Source: Spirogloea muscicola
Taxonomy: Eukaryota > Streptophyta > Zygnematophyceae > Spirogloeales > Spirogloeaceae
NCBI GenBank assembly: GCA_009602725.1
Contig: WELB01000085.1
Coordinates: 427,141-444,412, forward strand
Length of the DNA stretch: 17,272 nucleotides
Direction of reading: 5' to 3'
This document shows, piece after piece, positions 1-9,111 of the stretch; the stretch's first letter is position 1, and every line of letters begins with the position of its first letter. Position numbers and translations under genes: made by a program. The notes beneath the pieces were generated by a model. That model saw only the letters and a program-made list of their open reading frames with translations. It had not been told where the DNA came from and did not search any database.

Positions 1-465
1 GTGCACCTGCGCCGGCCCCGCATGCTGCTGCCAGAGTACGCGGCTCACCAGGCGGTACAGGACCTCCCCAATGGCAATGGGCCTGACTCCCCCGCTCGGC
101 TTGTCGAGGGCGAGCAGCGTGCTGGTGCACAGTACGCCGCGGATGCTGGCCGGCACATTGTCGCGGGCCATATGCTGGCAGATCTGCAGCAGCGCGTTGA
201 AGTCTGTTGCCTCACCCTCAAGGAAGATCTCCCGCAGGTGCTCAGTTAGCATGCGGGAGGGGCCGCCGGCGGCTGCGCGACGGCTGGTCTGGAGAGCCTT
301 CATGAGGGCGTCGGCGTCCAAGACCACCTCCTCCGGCGGGGCGAACGCGGCCAACCACGGTCGCAGCCCTTGCCCCCCATTGGGAGTGCCACTTCTTTCT
401 TCCCGGTGGCTCGTGCCTTTAAGAGAGAAGGCGCGCGGGGCGCATGAATTGAAAGGGAGGCCAAT
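1..465 (-). mobile_element. Non-LTR retrotransposon reverse-transcriptase fragment, runs off left edge
   Basis: The minus-strand frame is open from position 465 (an in-frame TGA lies at 466-468) to the window edge, about 155 codons. It ends with the start of a reverse-transcriptase domain: the segment LALDKPSGGVRPIAIGEVLY (codons around 110-50) matches the K-P-x-G-G-x-R-P-I-x-x-G block of the RT fingers that is typical of LINE-like elements. Upstream of it lie a G-L-R-P-W-L-A-A-F stretch and a helical region with EHLREIFLEGE, as expected before the RT core in such ORFs. The catalytic YxDD box would lie beyond the left edge. RT would copy element RNA at a nicked target. Whether the element is intact cannot be judged; no frameshift or stop is seen in the visible part. 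Family-level identity is by motif only; the clade is not determined. Confidence 0.8.
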
Positions 466-478
466 TCAAGCCAATACA
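431..478 (+). repeat. 48-bp repeat shared with 9549-9595
   Basis: The stretch contains GAAAGGGAGGCCA flanked by a GCGCGCGG start and a CCAATACA end. It aligns over its length with 9549-9595 (GAAAGGGAGGCCA, CCAGTACA), with about 39 of 48 positions the same by eye. It lies at the start of the RT open frame, so the sequence in the 9.5-kb island probably comes from the same or a related element. Confidence 0.6.
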
Positions 479-513
479 TTGTTCAGGCAGAGTCGAGTGC
501 AGACTAAACAATG

Positions 514-852
514 CTACATAATACGGAGACCTAATCTAAGGTAAGAAGAAGTGGTACTCCCGAAAAACCAGCGAAAAGCCAGCCCAAAAAGAATGAGGTG
601 CTGCTCGGGAAGGGCAGCACCCTGTTCCCGGCGCCGCTGGTCAGCTTGAGAGGCCAGCAGCGAAAGTAACGAGGACCACCGACCACCGTAACACCCATGG
701 ATGTCCATGGCCAGGGGGTAAAAGGTATCAGCGGCCGGGTGGTCCTTGTACTTGTGCAGCTTCTTCCGTTCGGCCACCTTCACAGCATGGCCGGTCTCAG
801 AAGTAATGGGGCCCTTCGTCCGGAAGCTGTCGGTGAGGACTCCCCACTCCTC
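514..852 (-). mobile_element. Detached C-terminal tail of a retrotransposon ORF (remnant)
   Basis: A minus-strand frame is open from about 852 to a stop at 514-516. It reads EWGVLTDSFRTKG, then AERKKLHKYKDHPAADTFYP, then PLAMDIHGCYGG and an alanine/glutamine/arginine-rich end. The pattern K-x-x-K-Y, a few residues, F-x-P-L-A, then a glycine-containing turn is what I associate with the tail of RT ORFs in algal and protist LINEs, after the RT and zinc-knuckle parts. On the minus strand this tail precedes the RT fragment at 1-465, which is the wrong order for one element, so it is most simply a 5'-truncated copy next to a second element. Its last residues are encoded by a copy of the short AGCCAGCCCAAAAAGAATG repeat (about 574-592) also found at 10507. 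Assignment is moderate; it could be another decayed coding repeat. Confidence 0.5.
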
Positions 853-1126
853 CCCCCCCCCCCACCTTCCTCGCCCTACTCTCCGCTCTTCTTGGCTGCC
901 TCCGCCGCCACGCCGGGCTTAGCCAACGGGCTTTGCTTCGCGCAAGTCAAGAGCGCCAGCCGTCCGGCGCGAGAGTAGCCGCCACTGCCGGCCAGCGACG
1001 ATGCACGGCGGAGCGGGGGCTCGCTGACACAAGTGCGCGGTAGCAGCTGGCGGTGGGACAACAGCGAGAGGAGGGGAGGAAGGAAGGAGGGCGAGGCAGG
1101 GGAGGTGGCGCTTTCCTCCAGCTTCC
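853..1126. other. Spacer and 5' leader upstream of TRM11
   Basis: This holds a C-run (about 853-866), pyrimidine-rich sequence, then GGGAGGAAGGAAGG-type purine-rich sequence just before the TRM11 start. No convincing ORF, TATA box or other element is seen. It is presumably promoter plus 5' untranslated region. Confidence 0.35.
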
Positions 1127-3693
1127 ATGTGGTTCTTGTGCTACTTCGTGCACCGGCACCTGGACTTCCGCGTCCCAGAGCTGGAGGCGCTGGCAACGCT
1201 GGCCGGCGCCCTGCCGCCGCTTAGCCACCGCCTGCCGGATGGCGACCACCCGGACTCGCCCTTCTGCTTCGTGGACCTGCCATCCGAGGCCGCGGCCGTC
1301 GCCATCGCCGCCAGGAGTGAGGACCATATAAGCCCCTCTGCGTCAAAGGTTCCTACACAAGACTGTGCTGCTAGCAGAGGGCTGCGCCTTGTGATCCAGG
1401 GCCTAGATATTTCACAGGCTAGTGCTCCGGGAAAGCGCTTCTATTTTGTAAATATTCCGCATTGCGTATCTTCGCTTCATTGTATGGCTTTTCTACATTG
1501 CATATTATTGCCGCTTCTGCTTGATCTTGGCGCAGGCATGCTGGTCAAGGCCTTCTTTGAAGTCTGGGGAGAGGCTTCCGACTACGAGGGGTTGGAGGTA
1601 GCAATAGCAGCGTACCCCGAGGATCGCAAGACCCCGTACCTTGGCGCCGATAAGTCCTTCAAGTACGTGGTGGATTGCTTCGGCCGCATCCTCAGCATGC
1701 AGGAGCAGCAGGATCGCATTGACCGCGTCAGCCACGTGCCCTTCCAGGTATACTGCTCGCTGGAGCCTCCTCGTCTGCCAGGCTCAGTTCCTCGTATCTG
1801 GCATGTTTTGTGCTCTGTTGCTCCCCAGATCGACTGCGTGCAATCGCAGTGCTGCCCGCGCTCCTGAGACCCTCCTCTATCCGTTGAGTATCAGGGACGG
1901 GTGCAACTCCGCAACCCGGACCACAAGTTCTGGATCATCGAGTCTCAAGATAGCGGCACTAACAGGGGCCTGCCACCGCTCGCCTCTCAGCGCGTCATCT
2001 TTGCCCGTGAGGTAAGCGGTCGTTACGCCCTGCTTCATTGGCCATGACAAGGACAAAGTTAACCAGTCAGTCCAAAATTAGAAATACTTTGGGGTTGATA
2101 CAGGCCTTGGATTGACTGCAGCAGGCAACTTGCATCCCTGCCGCTGCACAGGTTGCATACTCCGACAGGCCAAACCTCATCACCAAGTATGCGCTGCCCA
2201 GTCGCAATTTCCTGGGTCCAACAGCCATGGACGCGGAGGTTGCATTCCTTATGGCAAACCAGGCGCTAGCCCGCCAGGGCTCGCTCGTCTACGACCCCTT
2301 TGCTGGCACCGGTAGCATTCTTGTTGCGGCAGCTCATTACGGCGCCATGACTGTCGTAAGTTGCACTAGATAAACTGGCAATTTTACAATTGCTGGCACT
2401 AGCTACAGACAGCCTTTGAGGCCCTTGCAAGGCAGCAGTGGCAGAGTGCTTGGTCTGGACAAATCTCGGCATGTACTGACAGGATTGGAGTTGCTGCCAT
2501 GCAGGGGGCAGATATTGACATCCGCATCCTCCGTGATGGCAAAGGTCCAGAACGCAACGTCTGGGCCAACTTTGAGCAGGTCTGAAGATGCTCACGAAAC
2601 ACAGCATGCACGAAGCACTGTCCTGGAAGTGAAGCAAGCGACAGTGCAGAAGCCACAAGCAATCCTCGTCTGTGTGACTGTGCAGTATGGCCTCCCTCTC
2701 CCTCTGGCTCTCCTGCGCGCGGACAACAACTCCCCCCCCTGGCGACCCAACCTGCGTGAGGTGAAATACAAGTGATGCAACCGACCTGTAGCAGAGCTTT
2801 GCTCAGCCTTACTATCCTACCTGGGTATTCCTACCAAGGGATCCTACTGGGCCTGGAAGTTGTGTGTTCCGCACTGTCACAGCCATCCTGGATTCATCAG
2901 TTCCACATGCAGGCACTCGGATTTAAGACGGCCTAAGACGTATTGCCCGGCTGTCAATTAACAGCTGATTCCTTCAGTACAAGTTGCTTGGCAGTGTGTT
3001 GACGTGGTCATCTGTGGCCAGCCAACAGCTCATTGCTTCAGTGCATGTGCTTGGCAGGTCTTTGACGCAATCATTTGTGACCCGCCTTATGGTGTACGCG
3101 CGGGCGGCCGCAAGTCGGGCGGGCGGAAGCTGCTTGCTGGGTGCAGCCCAGACGAATACATGATTCCTGAAGACAAGCGCGACGGCCATATTCCATCAAC
3201 GGCACCGTATACCATGGCGGAGTGCCTGCACGACCTGCTGGATGTCGCGGCGAGGCTGCTGATCATGGGTGGCCGGCTTGTGTTCTTCTACCCGGCTGCG
3301 CGGCAATCGTACAGGGACGACGAGCTGCCAGTGCACCCCTGCTTCACGCTCGTGGCCAACTGCGAGCAGGTGCTGACCCAGCGCTGGAGCCGACGGCTGC
3401 TGACAATGGAGAAGTGCGCGCCGTACTCGCTGGAAGTGGAGCTCGCAGCGGCGGCGCGGCACCTGGACTTCCGAGAGAATCACGTAGCACTGCTGGCCGA
3501 GGCACGCAAGGCCGACCTGCACGACCTCGTCTTTGCACCGGCCAACAGTGCCGCCTACTACCGGCAGGCCTCCATGGCTGGCTGCGGCGAGGAGACGGGG
3601 TCGGACGGCTTGTCAGGCGGCCGGCCGTCGCCAGAGAGCGGAAGCATCACCGCAGGCCTCTCCAGGCCGGCTTACAGGGCCAAGTGCGTCTGA
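1127..3693 (+). CDS. TRM11: tRNA (guanine(10)-N2)-methyltransferase, seven exons
   Basis: Catalytic subunit of the TRM11-TRM112 enzyme, which makes N2-methylguanosine at G10 of tRNAs using SAM. Exons by GT-AG junctions and reading phase: 1127-1316, 1536-1747, 1889-2011, 2152-2355, 2505-2579, 2686-2760, 3058-3693, giving 504 residues (yeast and human proteins are somewhat shorter, 430-465). The start is the ATG that gives MWFLCYFVHRHLDF, a conserved N-terminus. Residues about 1-160 form the N-terminal and THUMP region (SMLVKAFFEVWG; GRVQLRNPDHKFW). The Rossmann methyltransferase follows: SAM motif I VYDPFAGTGSILVAA (D at about 223), acidic loop GADIDIRIL, NFEQ-YGLPLPLALLRADNN, and the catalytic DPPYGVRAGG (D at about 301). 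All key residues are present. The donor of intron 5 (GTCTGA) is weak; the others are canonical. Intron 1 is 219 nt with no in-frame stop. The C-terminal about 40 residues are low-complexity. Confidence 0.94.
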
Positions 3694-3995
3694 ACGCCGG
3701 CCGCGCAATCTCGCACATGGACTCGCTGGGGCCTGCGACTGGGGTGGCACACAGAGAAAGTACGGCGGCCTCGCGTCCTCGTCCTGTCATTCCGAGGACC
3801 GCAGCCCCGGGGGCGGCGGCGGCGGCGGCGGCGGCAATGGCTGCAGCAGGGGCTTGCTGGTGGCAAACCGGCTCCTTCGCTTTTGGCGGGCTCGCGGCGG
3901 GCCAGTTGGGGGTTTTCAAATTCTGCTGTTCCCTCCATACATTCTTTCATTTCGCCAGCCGCTTTTCTTTCATACCGGGCCCCTGGTGACCAGCG
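3694..3995. other. TRM11-HAUS6 intergenic spacer with (GGC)8
   Basis: The 302-bp gap holds a (GGC)8 microsatellite at 3812-3835 and, near 3918-3980, a T/C-rich stretch just before the HAUS6 start. It must contain the TRM11 3' end and the HAUS6 promoter. No TGTAA-type algal polyadenylation signal was found close to the TRM11 stop. Confidence 0.5.
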
Positions 3996-6631
3996 ATGGC
4001 GGCGGCGCCGGCGCCGGCGGCGGCGGCGCCTCCCCTGCGCGCTCCTGGCGGCGCCGTTGCGGCGGGCGACGAGGCGGCGGAGGCGGCGGCGCTCACGTCC
4101 TGCCGGCTGCTGGGGTTCGACAACCNCCGCCGCCGCCGCCGCCGCCGCCTCCGCCGCCGCCGCCGCCGGTCCGCAGCAGCACGGGACCGCCGCCGGCAAG
4201 CCTGACGCGCTGCGAAACATGTGGCCGATCCTGGACCCTCGGCAGGCCCGCGACTTCCGCAAGGTGCGCGCACACCTGGGCCTGCCGCCAGCGGAGCCCG
4301 CTTCCAGGCGTCAGTCCACATGAGGATGACGTCGTCAGTGATCATGGCCGTGCCTTCTCCCTGCCGGCGTGCAGGTTGCGCACGCACGTATCATGGAGCT
4401 AGAGGCTGCCGGCGCACTCCCCAGGAGCAGCTCGCGGCTCTCGTCGCTGGCCGCCTGTGGCGGGCCGCGCTTCGTGGAGCTCTTGTGGCAGCTCTCCGAC
4501 TTTGTGCTGCGAGAGGAGTACTCCAAGCGCTGCCGCAACGTCACCGATGGGCTGCAGTCCTTCTCAGCAGCCATGCCCGCAGACGTCCCTCCTAGCACGT
4601 TGCTGGCTGTCACGAAGGTATTTGCTCACCTCTTCCTTGACCTGTAAAGGGCAGAGCCATTGCTCGGCACTGCACTCACTCAATCTTCCAAAGCGGCTTG
4701 CTAAGTACTTGGCATTGTAGTGCAGCAAATGTACTGCTAATACATGGGTGTTGATTAACTATCTGGCACGCGCAACAATGTGCAGGCTCGCATCACGCTA
4801 GAGCGGAAGGCTCTCCTGAAAAGGGCATTGCACAGATCGCAGCTTGAGGCCTCCTGGCATGCTTTTGCCAAAAGCGTGACGGCAGAAAACCGCCAGCTGC
4901 AAGCAGAACAGGCTCACATTGTAGCTGAGCTTGGAGATGCCCACCTAGCGGTTGAGGAGTCGATTCAACAAGCGGCGGGCGGCACAGGGTGCAAGTGGGA
5001 TGCGCTACTGGCACACCTGTACCGCGTGCAAAACGTGGCCACTAAGGAGCTCCAGCAAGCGATCAGTTGTGAGAACAGCTGCCGACTTGGCGGCACGTTA
5101 CTGGCAGATCATAGCATCCCCAGGAATGCCCAATCTCTGGGACAGAGGCCTTCTGGTGGTGGCGTTGACATAGCTGCCATCCTGCAACAACTTGCAAGAG
5201 CAGTGTGGCAGTTTGTGCCGTCATTGGAGCAGCTCACGCGCACTCAGTCTGCATCAGAGGTGGCGCTACTGAGCTCCGTGGCCAGCCCCAGTGCCAAGGA
5301 CAGCGACAGGTCGCACATTGTCACCATGCAAGCTGCAATCAGGGAGCAGCAGCGACGCTGCAGAGATCTGCAGGTGAGGCGCGTGAAAGGCACCCTGCTT
5401 ACACTGTCTTTCATTCAAGTGAACGAAGGCGTCCGGAAGTCGCTGCTGGCCTTACTGTTAAGCTTTGTTGCAGGTTCTCTTCTCAGAGCTTCTGGATACG
5501 CTGCCGCGTGACGAGTCGACTATTGCAGAGCTCAAGCAGCGGGTTGAGCTTGCTGATGGGGACACACAGCACGCGCACGCGGCCCTGTCGGCGTGGGGAA
5601 AGGCTGCTGAGGCAACCAGTCAGGCGAGCTGCCATGTTGCGGAGGATAGCCCATTGTGCCCTCAGATCTAGTGCCAGAGCTGGTGTTAACTTGTGTAGTG
5701 ACACCACTCACCACTACCGGTGCATCGTCATGTGTTGCAGTTGCAGGCAAGCAGCAGTGGGACGCCAACAAGCCGCTTTATCCTGGGCCTGGTGGAGGAG
5801 CGGGCTGAGGTGCAGCAGGCGGCGAGCTCCCTGGCGCTGGTGCCCCCCACGCCAGCAGCCAGGCTGCCTAGCAGCAGGCTGGTCCAGCAGGGCGGTGGCG
5901 ATGAGCCCCTCAGACTATCGCCTGTGCAAGAAAACCTTGGTCTCGCTTCAACTGCTGGAGCATGGGCATCACCTCTGCCGGTGCACGGTAATCGCAGCGC
6001 ACACATTTGGTTGTATCTGGAGGTCCTAGAGAAAGGCATGTGCCAACGAGCTGGCGGATGTGGGAGAAGGTGATGCTACGGGGTGGGCAAGCTGCGGCCA
6101 CTGACATTGTGATGCATTGGTCTGCTGGCAGGGGCATTCCTTGACGATCTGATTGAGCTCCGCCACAGTATTATGCTCAAAGCACAGCGGAGACTGCAGG
6201 AAGAGCGCGACCTGCACTTATGGCACTCGAGGCAAGCAGCGCCGCTGCAGGATGCACTTCACACGCCAGGCACTGAAGTCCTGCGGTTGCAGGAGCGTGC
6301 CAGCAGGGGCTGGAGGCCGCGCCTCTCCTCTGCTGGGAGCTTTGACCCTCAGCAGCTTCCGTCAGACTCGCCGTGGAAACCTGGGCCAGACTGCTCAACG
6401 AACCAGCACTCCTGCACTGCGGCACATCTCACAGAAGCAACGATGGTTGATGACAAGGCCTGCAATGAGACCCCTCATTTGGCGGTCTCACCAAAGCTCC
6501 AGCGTTTCCGACTGTCAGATGCGGAGCTGGACTCACCGTTCTTTGAAGCTGACAGCAACGGGGATGAGGCCAGCGGCGACTTTGACTTGCTAGGTGCATG
6601 CACTTTTCTGCTGATTACCCGCCAGAAGTAA
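3996..6631 (+). CDS. HAUS6: Augmin complex subunit 6, multi-exon, interrupted by an assembly gap
   Basis: HAUS6/AUG6 is a subunit of augmin, which recruits gamma-tubulin to spindle and cortical microtubules to nucleate branches. Proposed exons: 3996 to about 4125 (MAAAPAP..., ending SCRLLGFDN), unknown start to 4263 (MWPILDPRQARDFRKV), 4375-4617 (LPRSSSRLSSLAACGGPRFV then ELLWQLSDFVLREEY, ending LLAVTK), 4786-5373 (ARITLERKALLKRALHRSQL, then coiled coil), 5474 to about 5623, 5747-5987, 6132-6631. The block order WPI-D-Q-DFRK, GPRFVEL-WQLS, VTKARI-LER is the signature of the HAUS6 N-terminal domain. Internal phases agree, including a glycine codon split across 5987/6132. The exon at 5474 must end in phase 0; no GT fits well and a GC donor (CAG|GCGAGC, 5624) is the best choice. 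The last exon could instead splice at GTGCATGC (about 6592). The C-terminal half is poorly conserved, so its boundaries are provisional. Confidence 0.85.
4126..4170. other. Assembly gap (single N) beside a (CCG)n tract, inside HAUS6
   Basis: One N at 4126 is followed by a CCG/CCT trinucleotide tract to about 4170. The coding frame changes across it: LLGFDN is in the frame of 3996, while the next conserved block MWPILD is in another frame. About 35-45 residues normally found between these blocks in HAUS6 (the part with an F-x-x-x-N-P motif and a hydrophobic helix) are absent. The N therefore represents missing sequence, not one unread base. Confidence 0.8.
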
Positions 6632-6715
6632 GCTCTAATTGCCGGGCTGTGCAATGACACACTTGCTGTCTCTCGCTTGTATGCTTCTCCTTGTGTCACC
6701 CAGTGCTTGTTGTGT
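6632..6715. other. HAUS6 3' region
   Basis: Short T-rich sequence after the last HAUS6 stop, before the end of the candidate convergent minus-strand gene. No polyadenylation signal is clear. Confidence 0.3.
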
Positions 6716-6949
6716 CTACATGGTGTTAGCACACCTGACAAAGAAGTAGAGATTCTTCAAGTATAGCACTGAGGGTCCTTTGAGCCTCTCGTTGTGCAGC
6801 GCCCATGTCAGAAGAAGATGCAGCCCTCCTCTGGACCCCTTCAACATCTGAGCTATGAAAGCAGGAATCTCTTGAGTACTGGAGGCTGATCGATATGCCT
6901 CTTCAGAGGCCACTAAAGCCGGCCATCTTGTTGCCACGGGTATGTACAC
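6716..6949 (-). CDS. Candidate last exon of an unidentified minus-strand gene
   Basis: The minus-strand frame reads ALVASEEAYRSASSTQEIPA, then FIAQMLKGSRGG, LHLLLTWALHNERLKG and a hydrophobic end, with composition like real protein. It lies downstream (minus direction) of the better supported exon at 7225-7611 and may belong to the same gene. No family is recognised. A short plus-strand stretch at about 6952-7022 (TRKDQAALLQLAMATGYDGK, followed by the donor-like GTAAGG) also looks coding, so the strand assignment here is unsettled. Confidence 0.25.
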   Translation of the reverse strand: MYIPVATRWPALVASEEAYRSASSTQEIPAFIAQMLKGSRGGLHLLLTWALHNERLKGPSVLYLKNLYFFVRCANTM

Positions 6950-7224
6950 TAGGGCATACGCCTTACGAGAAAGGATCAGGCAGCCTTACTGCAGCTTGCC
7001 ATGGCCACAGGATATGACGGCAAGGTAAGGCACGGCTGTGCTTTTTGCAAGTTCAAAACACCTCATTTAATGACAACTACCACGTTAGATGTCTCTGCTA
7101 CTTCCCTTGAGTGATTAGAGCTGCACGGAAGCTTATCTCAGACCTTGCAGGGATAGAGAGCCTTGTTTGAGTCCTGGTGTATGTCAGAGTCAAATGGTCA
7201 TGAATCTAAGAGTGGCAGTCTAAC

Positions 7225-7611
7225 CTGCTCCATTTCCTTCTTCAGATAAGCTGATGGCACCAGAAGTTGGCCTTCACTCTCTTTTCGCCTGATACTGTTT
7301 GCTTCCTTCTTGGTAGCGAAGGTACGTACATGGAGCAGTATTGCCGGCTTCAAATGAGAGTCCAGTATCTGCAATAGTGAATGGACAGCAGAGGGGTTGC
7401 TCACTTGTTCAGCCCCTATAGATTCTCCCGCAGTCTGACCGAGCCTCACTCTCAAGGCACAGATGGACGGTGGGGGGTACGAAGGAACTACCACAGCAAG
7501 CCGTGCAGAAGTTGAAAACTTGTGCAGAGTACTTTCCATATCTGCCGCTCTTGTCATCGTTTGCCAATCAAGTGCATGTTGTGTAGGTGTGTTTGGCTCT
7601 TTGACTTCAGC
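7225..7611 (-). CDS. Candidate internal exon of an unidentified minus-strand gene
   Basis: On the minus strand, a pyrimidine-containing acceptor ending GGGCAG lies at 7612-7617 and a donor GTTAGA at 7219-7224. They bound 387 nt, exactly 129 codons in phase 0 on both sides with no stop. The product begins AEVKEPNTPTQHALDWQTMT, includes HSLLQILDSHLKPAILLHV and ends ESEGQLLVPSAYLKKEMEQ. Helical, charged sequence suggests a real protein, but I do not recognise the family. Possible upstream exons are at 7864-8040 (MRRTQLAANAQQSDQELPCK...) and about 7760-7870 (SLELRSGAQELLSRLQSAGV). Confidence 0.35.
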
Positions 7612-7863
7612 CTGCCCATTGCAACAATCGCTTATACTTGGACGAGCATAACAACCACTCCCCCTCACTGCCCTCTTCCTCCCAGATTACGAAGGCAGTC
7701 AGAGTACCAGCTGCACATGGTGCTTATGTTTGTCAATCACAGTTTAGGCATGTACATTTTCAAGCTGGAAGCCCCTGCACATCATCAGGAGTCTCCACTC
7801 CTGCGCTCTGAAGTCTGCTCAGAAGCTCCTGAGCTCCTGAGCGAAGTTCCAGCGACTGCAACC

Positions 7864-8040
7864 TCAAGCACACATTTCGAAGCAATGCAGCCTAAAACCG
7901 TGTTGGACATCAGCTAGTGTGAATGTGGTGTTTTGTGATAGCCCAATCTGCCTGGCTAGACTCAAGGCCTGCTTGATACATTTGCAAGGTAGCTCCTGGT
8001 CACTCTGCTGTGCATTGGCTGCAAGCTGAGTCCTTCTCAT
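7864..8040 (-). CDS. Candidate upstream exon of the same unidentified gene
   Basis: Minus-strand open stretch right after an acceptor-like TGCTCTGTGCAG (8041-8052). It reads MRRTQLAANAQQSDQELPCK, then CIKQALSLARQIGLSQNTTF. The 3' boundary is unclear: GT donors at about 7898 and 7906 give different phases. No family is recognised; exon status rests on composition and the acceptor only. Confidence 0.2.
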   Translation of the reverse strand: MRRTQLAANAQQSDQELPCKCIKQALSLARQIGLSQNTTFTLADVQHGFRLHCFEMCA

Positions 8041-8112
8041 CTGCACAGAGCAGATGTGCAAGCAGGTACTTTGGAGAAGGTCTTGACTGTGGTGGGACTC
8101 GTTGGTTCTCAA

Positions 8113-8496
8113 TGATCATATTGGCGTGTCAAACAGCATATGTGCAAGCAGGCGTGTAGAAATGGCCCTTCATAGTCAAAGGCATAGTAGCGGCCTTTGT
8201 GATGTGCCTTGGCTGCAAGGCCACTTCAGAGAAACAGAAGTTGGATGTGGAAAGTGGAGCAATGCAGCGGACTATGTTCTGAAGTTGGAGCATGCATGTC
8301 TGTCAAGCGAGATATTTAAGTATTTGAGAGTATAAGTATGACAGTACAGCGCTGGTGGCTGTGGGCCTCATTGCACCCAGCCGCTCCTGTTTGATGTCAT
8401 GAGACTGGGACAAGGAAAGGATCCGGAAAGGAAGGGACCCGAAAGAACAAAGGACCAGGACTATTAGGCGCATGCAGTCAATTTGTTGTGCTGACC
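8113..8496. other. Unassigned spacer before the repeat island
   Basis: No convincing gene is seen. A 13-nt direct repeat ATGTGCAAGCAGG occurs at 8054-8066 and 8140-8152. Purine-rich sequence with short GGA-type repeats occupies 8402-8460. An AGGCGCATGC motif near 8467 recurs in the repeat units that follow. Confidence 0.3.
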
Positions 8497-8765
8497 GATG
8501 ACAGTTCACGGGGCATATATGAGTCGGTGGCTGGACCTTCTTCAGCGGCTTGCACGGTGTACAATCACCTGCCAGCATGGTGAGCAGCCCAGCTTCAGTG
8601 CCGATAAACCGCTCGCTCAGGAACTCCTCCTGCATGCGCCTACTAGTCTTGGTCCATTGTTGTCAGGCTTTTGCAGTGCACTTGTGGGCACGCCGCGCTT
8701 GGGCTGCTGCTTCTGGATATCGCAGTGGTGACATTACCGGCTGCAAGCTACTCTGGCCTGCAGCA
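8497..8765 (-). repeat. Modular repeat copy 1 (PEAAA / QEEF / EAGL / TPCKPLK)
   Basis: Read on the minus strand, this copy gives CCAGAGTAGCTTGCAG (upstream block), then RYPEAAAQARRAHKC (8722 downwards, stop at 8663-8665), RRMQEEFLSERFIG, TEAGLLTMLAGD and TPCKPLKKVQPPTH. The same blocks in the same order occur in copies 3 and 4 on the plus strand. An 18-nt exact match, CCGTGCAAGCCGCTGAAG, links 8540-8557 (minus) with 9474-9491 (plus). One stop separates the first and second blocks, so the copy is decayed. It is best read as a fragment of an unknown mobile-element protein or a dispersed non-coding repeat derived from one. Confidence 0.6.
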
Positions 8766-8806
8766 GCTAAGTAATGTCTAAGTGATCCTTGTCTAACGAT
8801 GTCGTT

Positions 8807-9048
8807 AAGGGGCCGGAAGGCGCTAAACCACACAGTTAAGAGAGTGGCTGCTACAACTGCTCAAGAATCACTGGCTCATTGTTTCGGGCTGGCCCTTCCC
8901 AGCCGCCAAGGACGGGCTGAGGACCGCCTTGCTGGAGCGCCTCCTTGCATAGAAGCTCTTACTCATCTGAAAATAGCTTTTCCAAAAGGGAGCGATGGCT
9001 GTGGTCGCGAGCTGAAAGGGAAAAAACATATCGAAAGGGGCCAGAAAG
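8807..9048 (+). repeat. Degenerate copies of the AAGGGGCCGGAAGG motif
   Basis: The motif AAGGGGCCGGAAGG stands at 8807-8820 and a variant AAGGGGCCAGAAA at 9036-9048. Related copies are at 9368-9380, 9648-9658 and 9833-9845. It usually precedes a GGCTGTGA...GCCAGCCCA segment, so it seems to be one end of a short dispersed element. The rest of 8766-9111 shows nothing identifiable. Confidence 0.45.
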
Positions 9049-9111
9049 TGCAAATTTACACGTCTACGCAAGTGGTCATGACAATTGGGTCACAACAATC
9101 ACCCCTATCAG

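Noticed and set aside
71-544. Plus-strand frame of 157 codons
   Set aside because: It is antisense to the RT fragment, which has recognisable motifs; the plus-strand product has none.
4112-4124. GGGGTTCGACAACC-like sequence resembling a tRNA B box
   Set aside because: It lies in HAUS6 coding sequence (LLGFDN) and no cloverleaf or A box fits around it.
4093-4275. Long glycine, proline, alanine or arginine runs predicted in several frames around the CCG tract
   Set aside because: They are translations of a trinucleotide repeat in all frames; only the HAUS6 frames on either side show conserved motifs.
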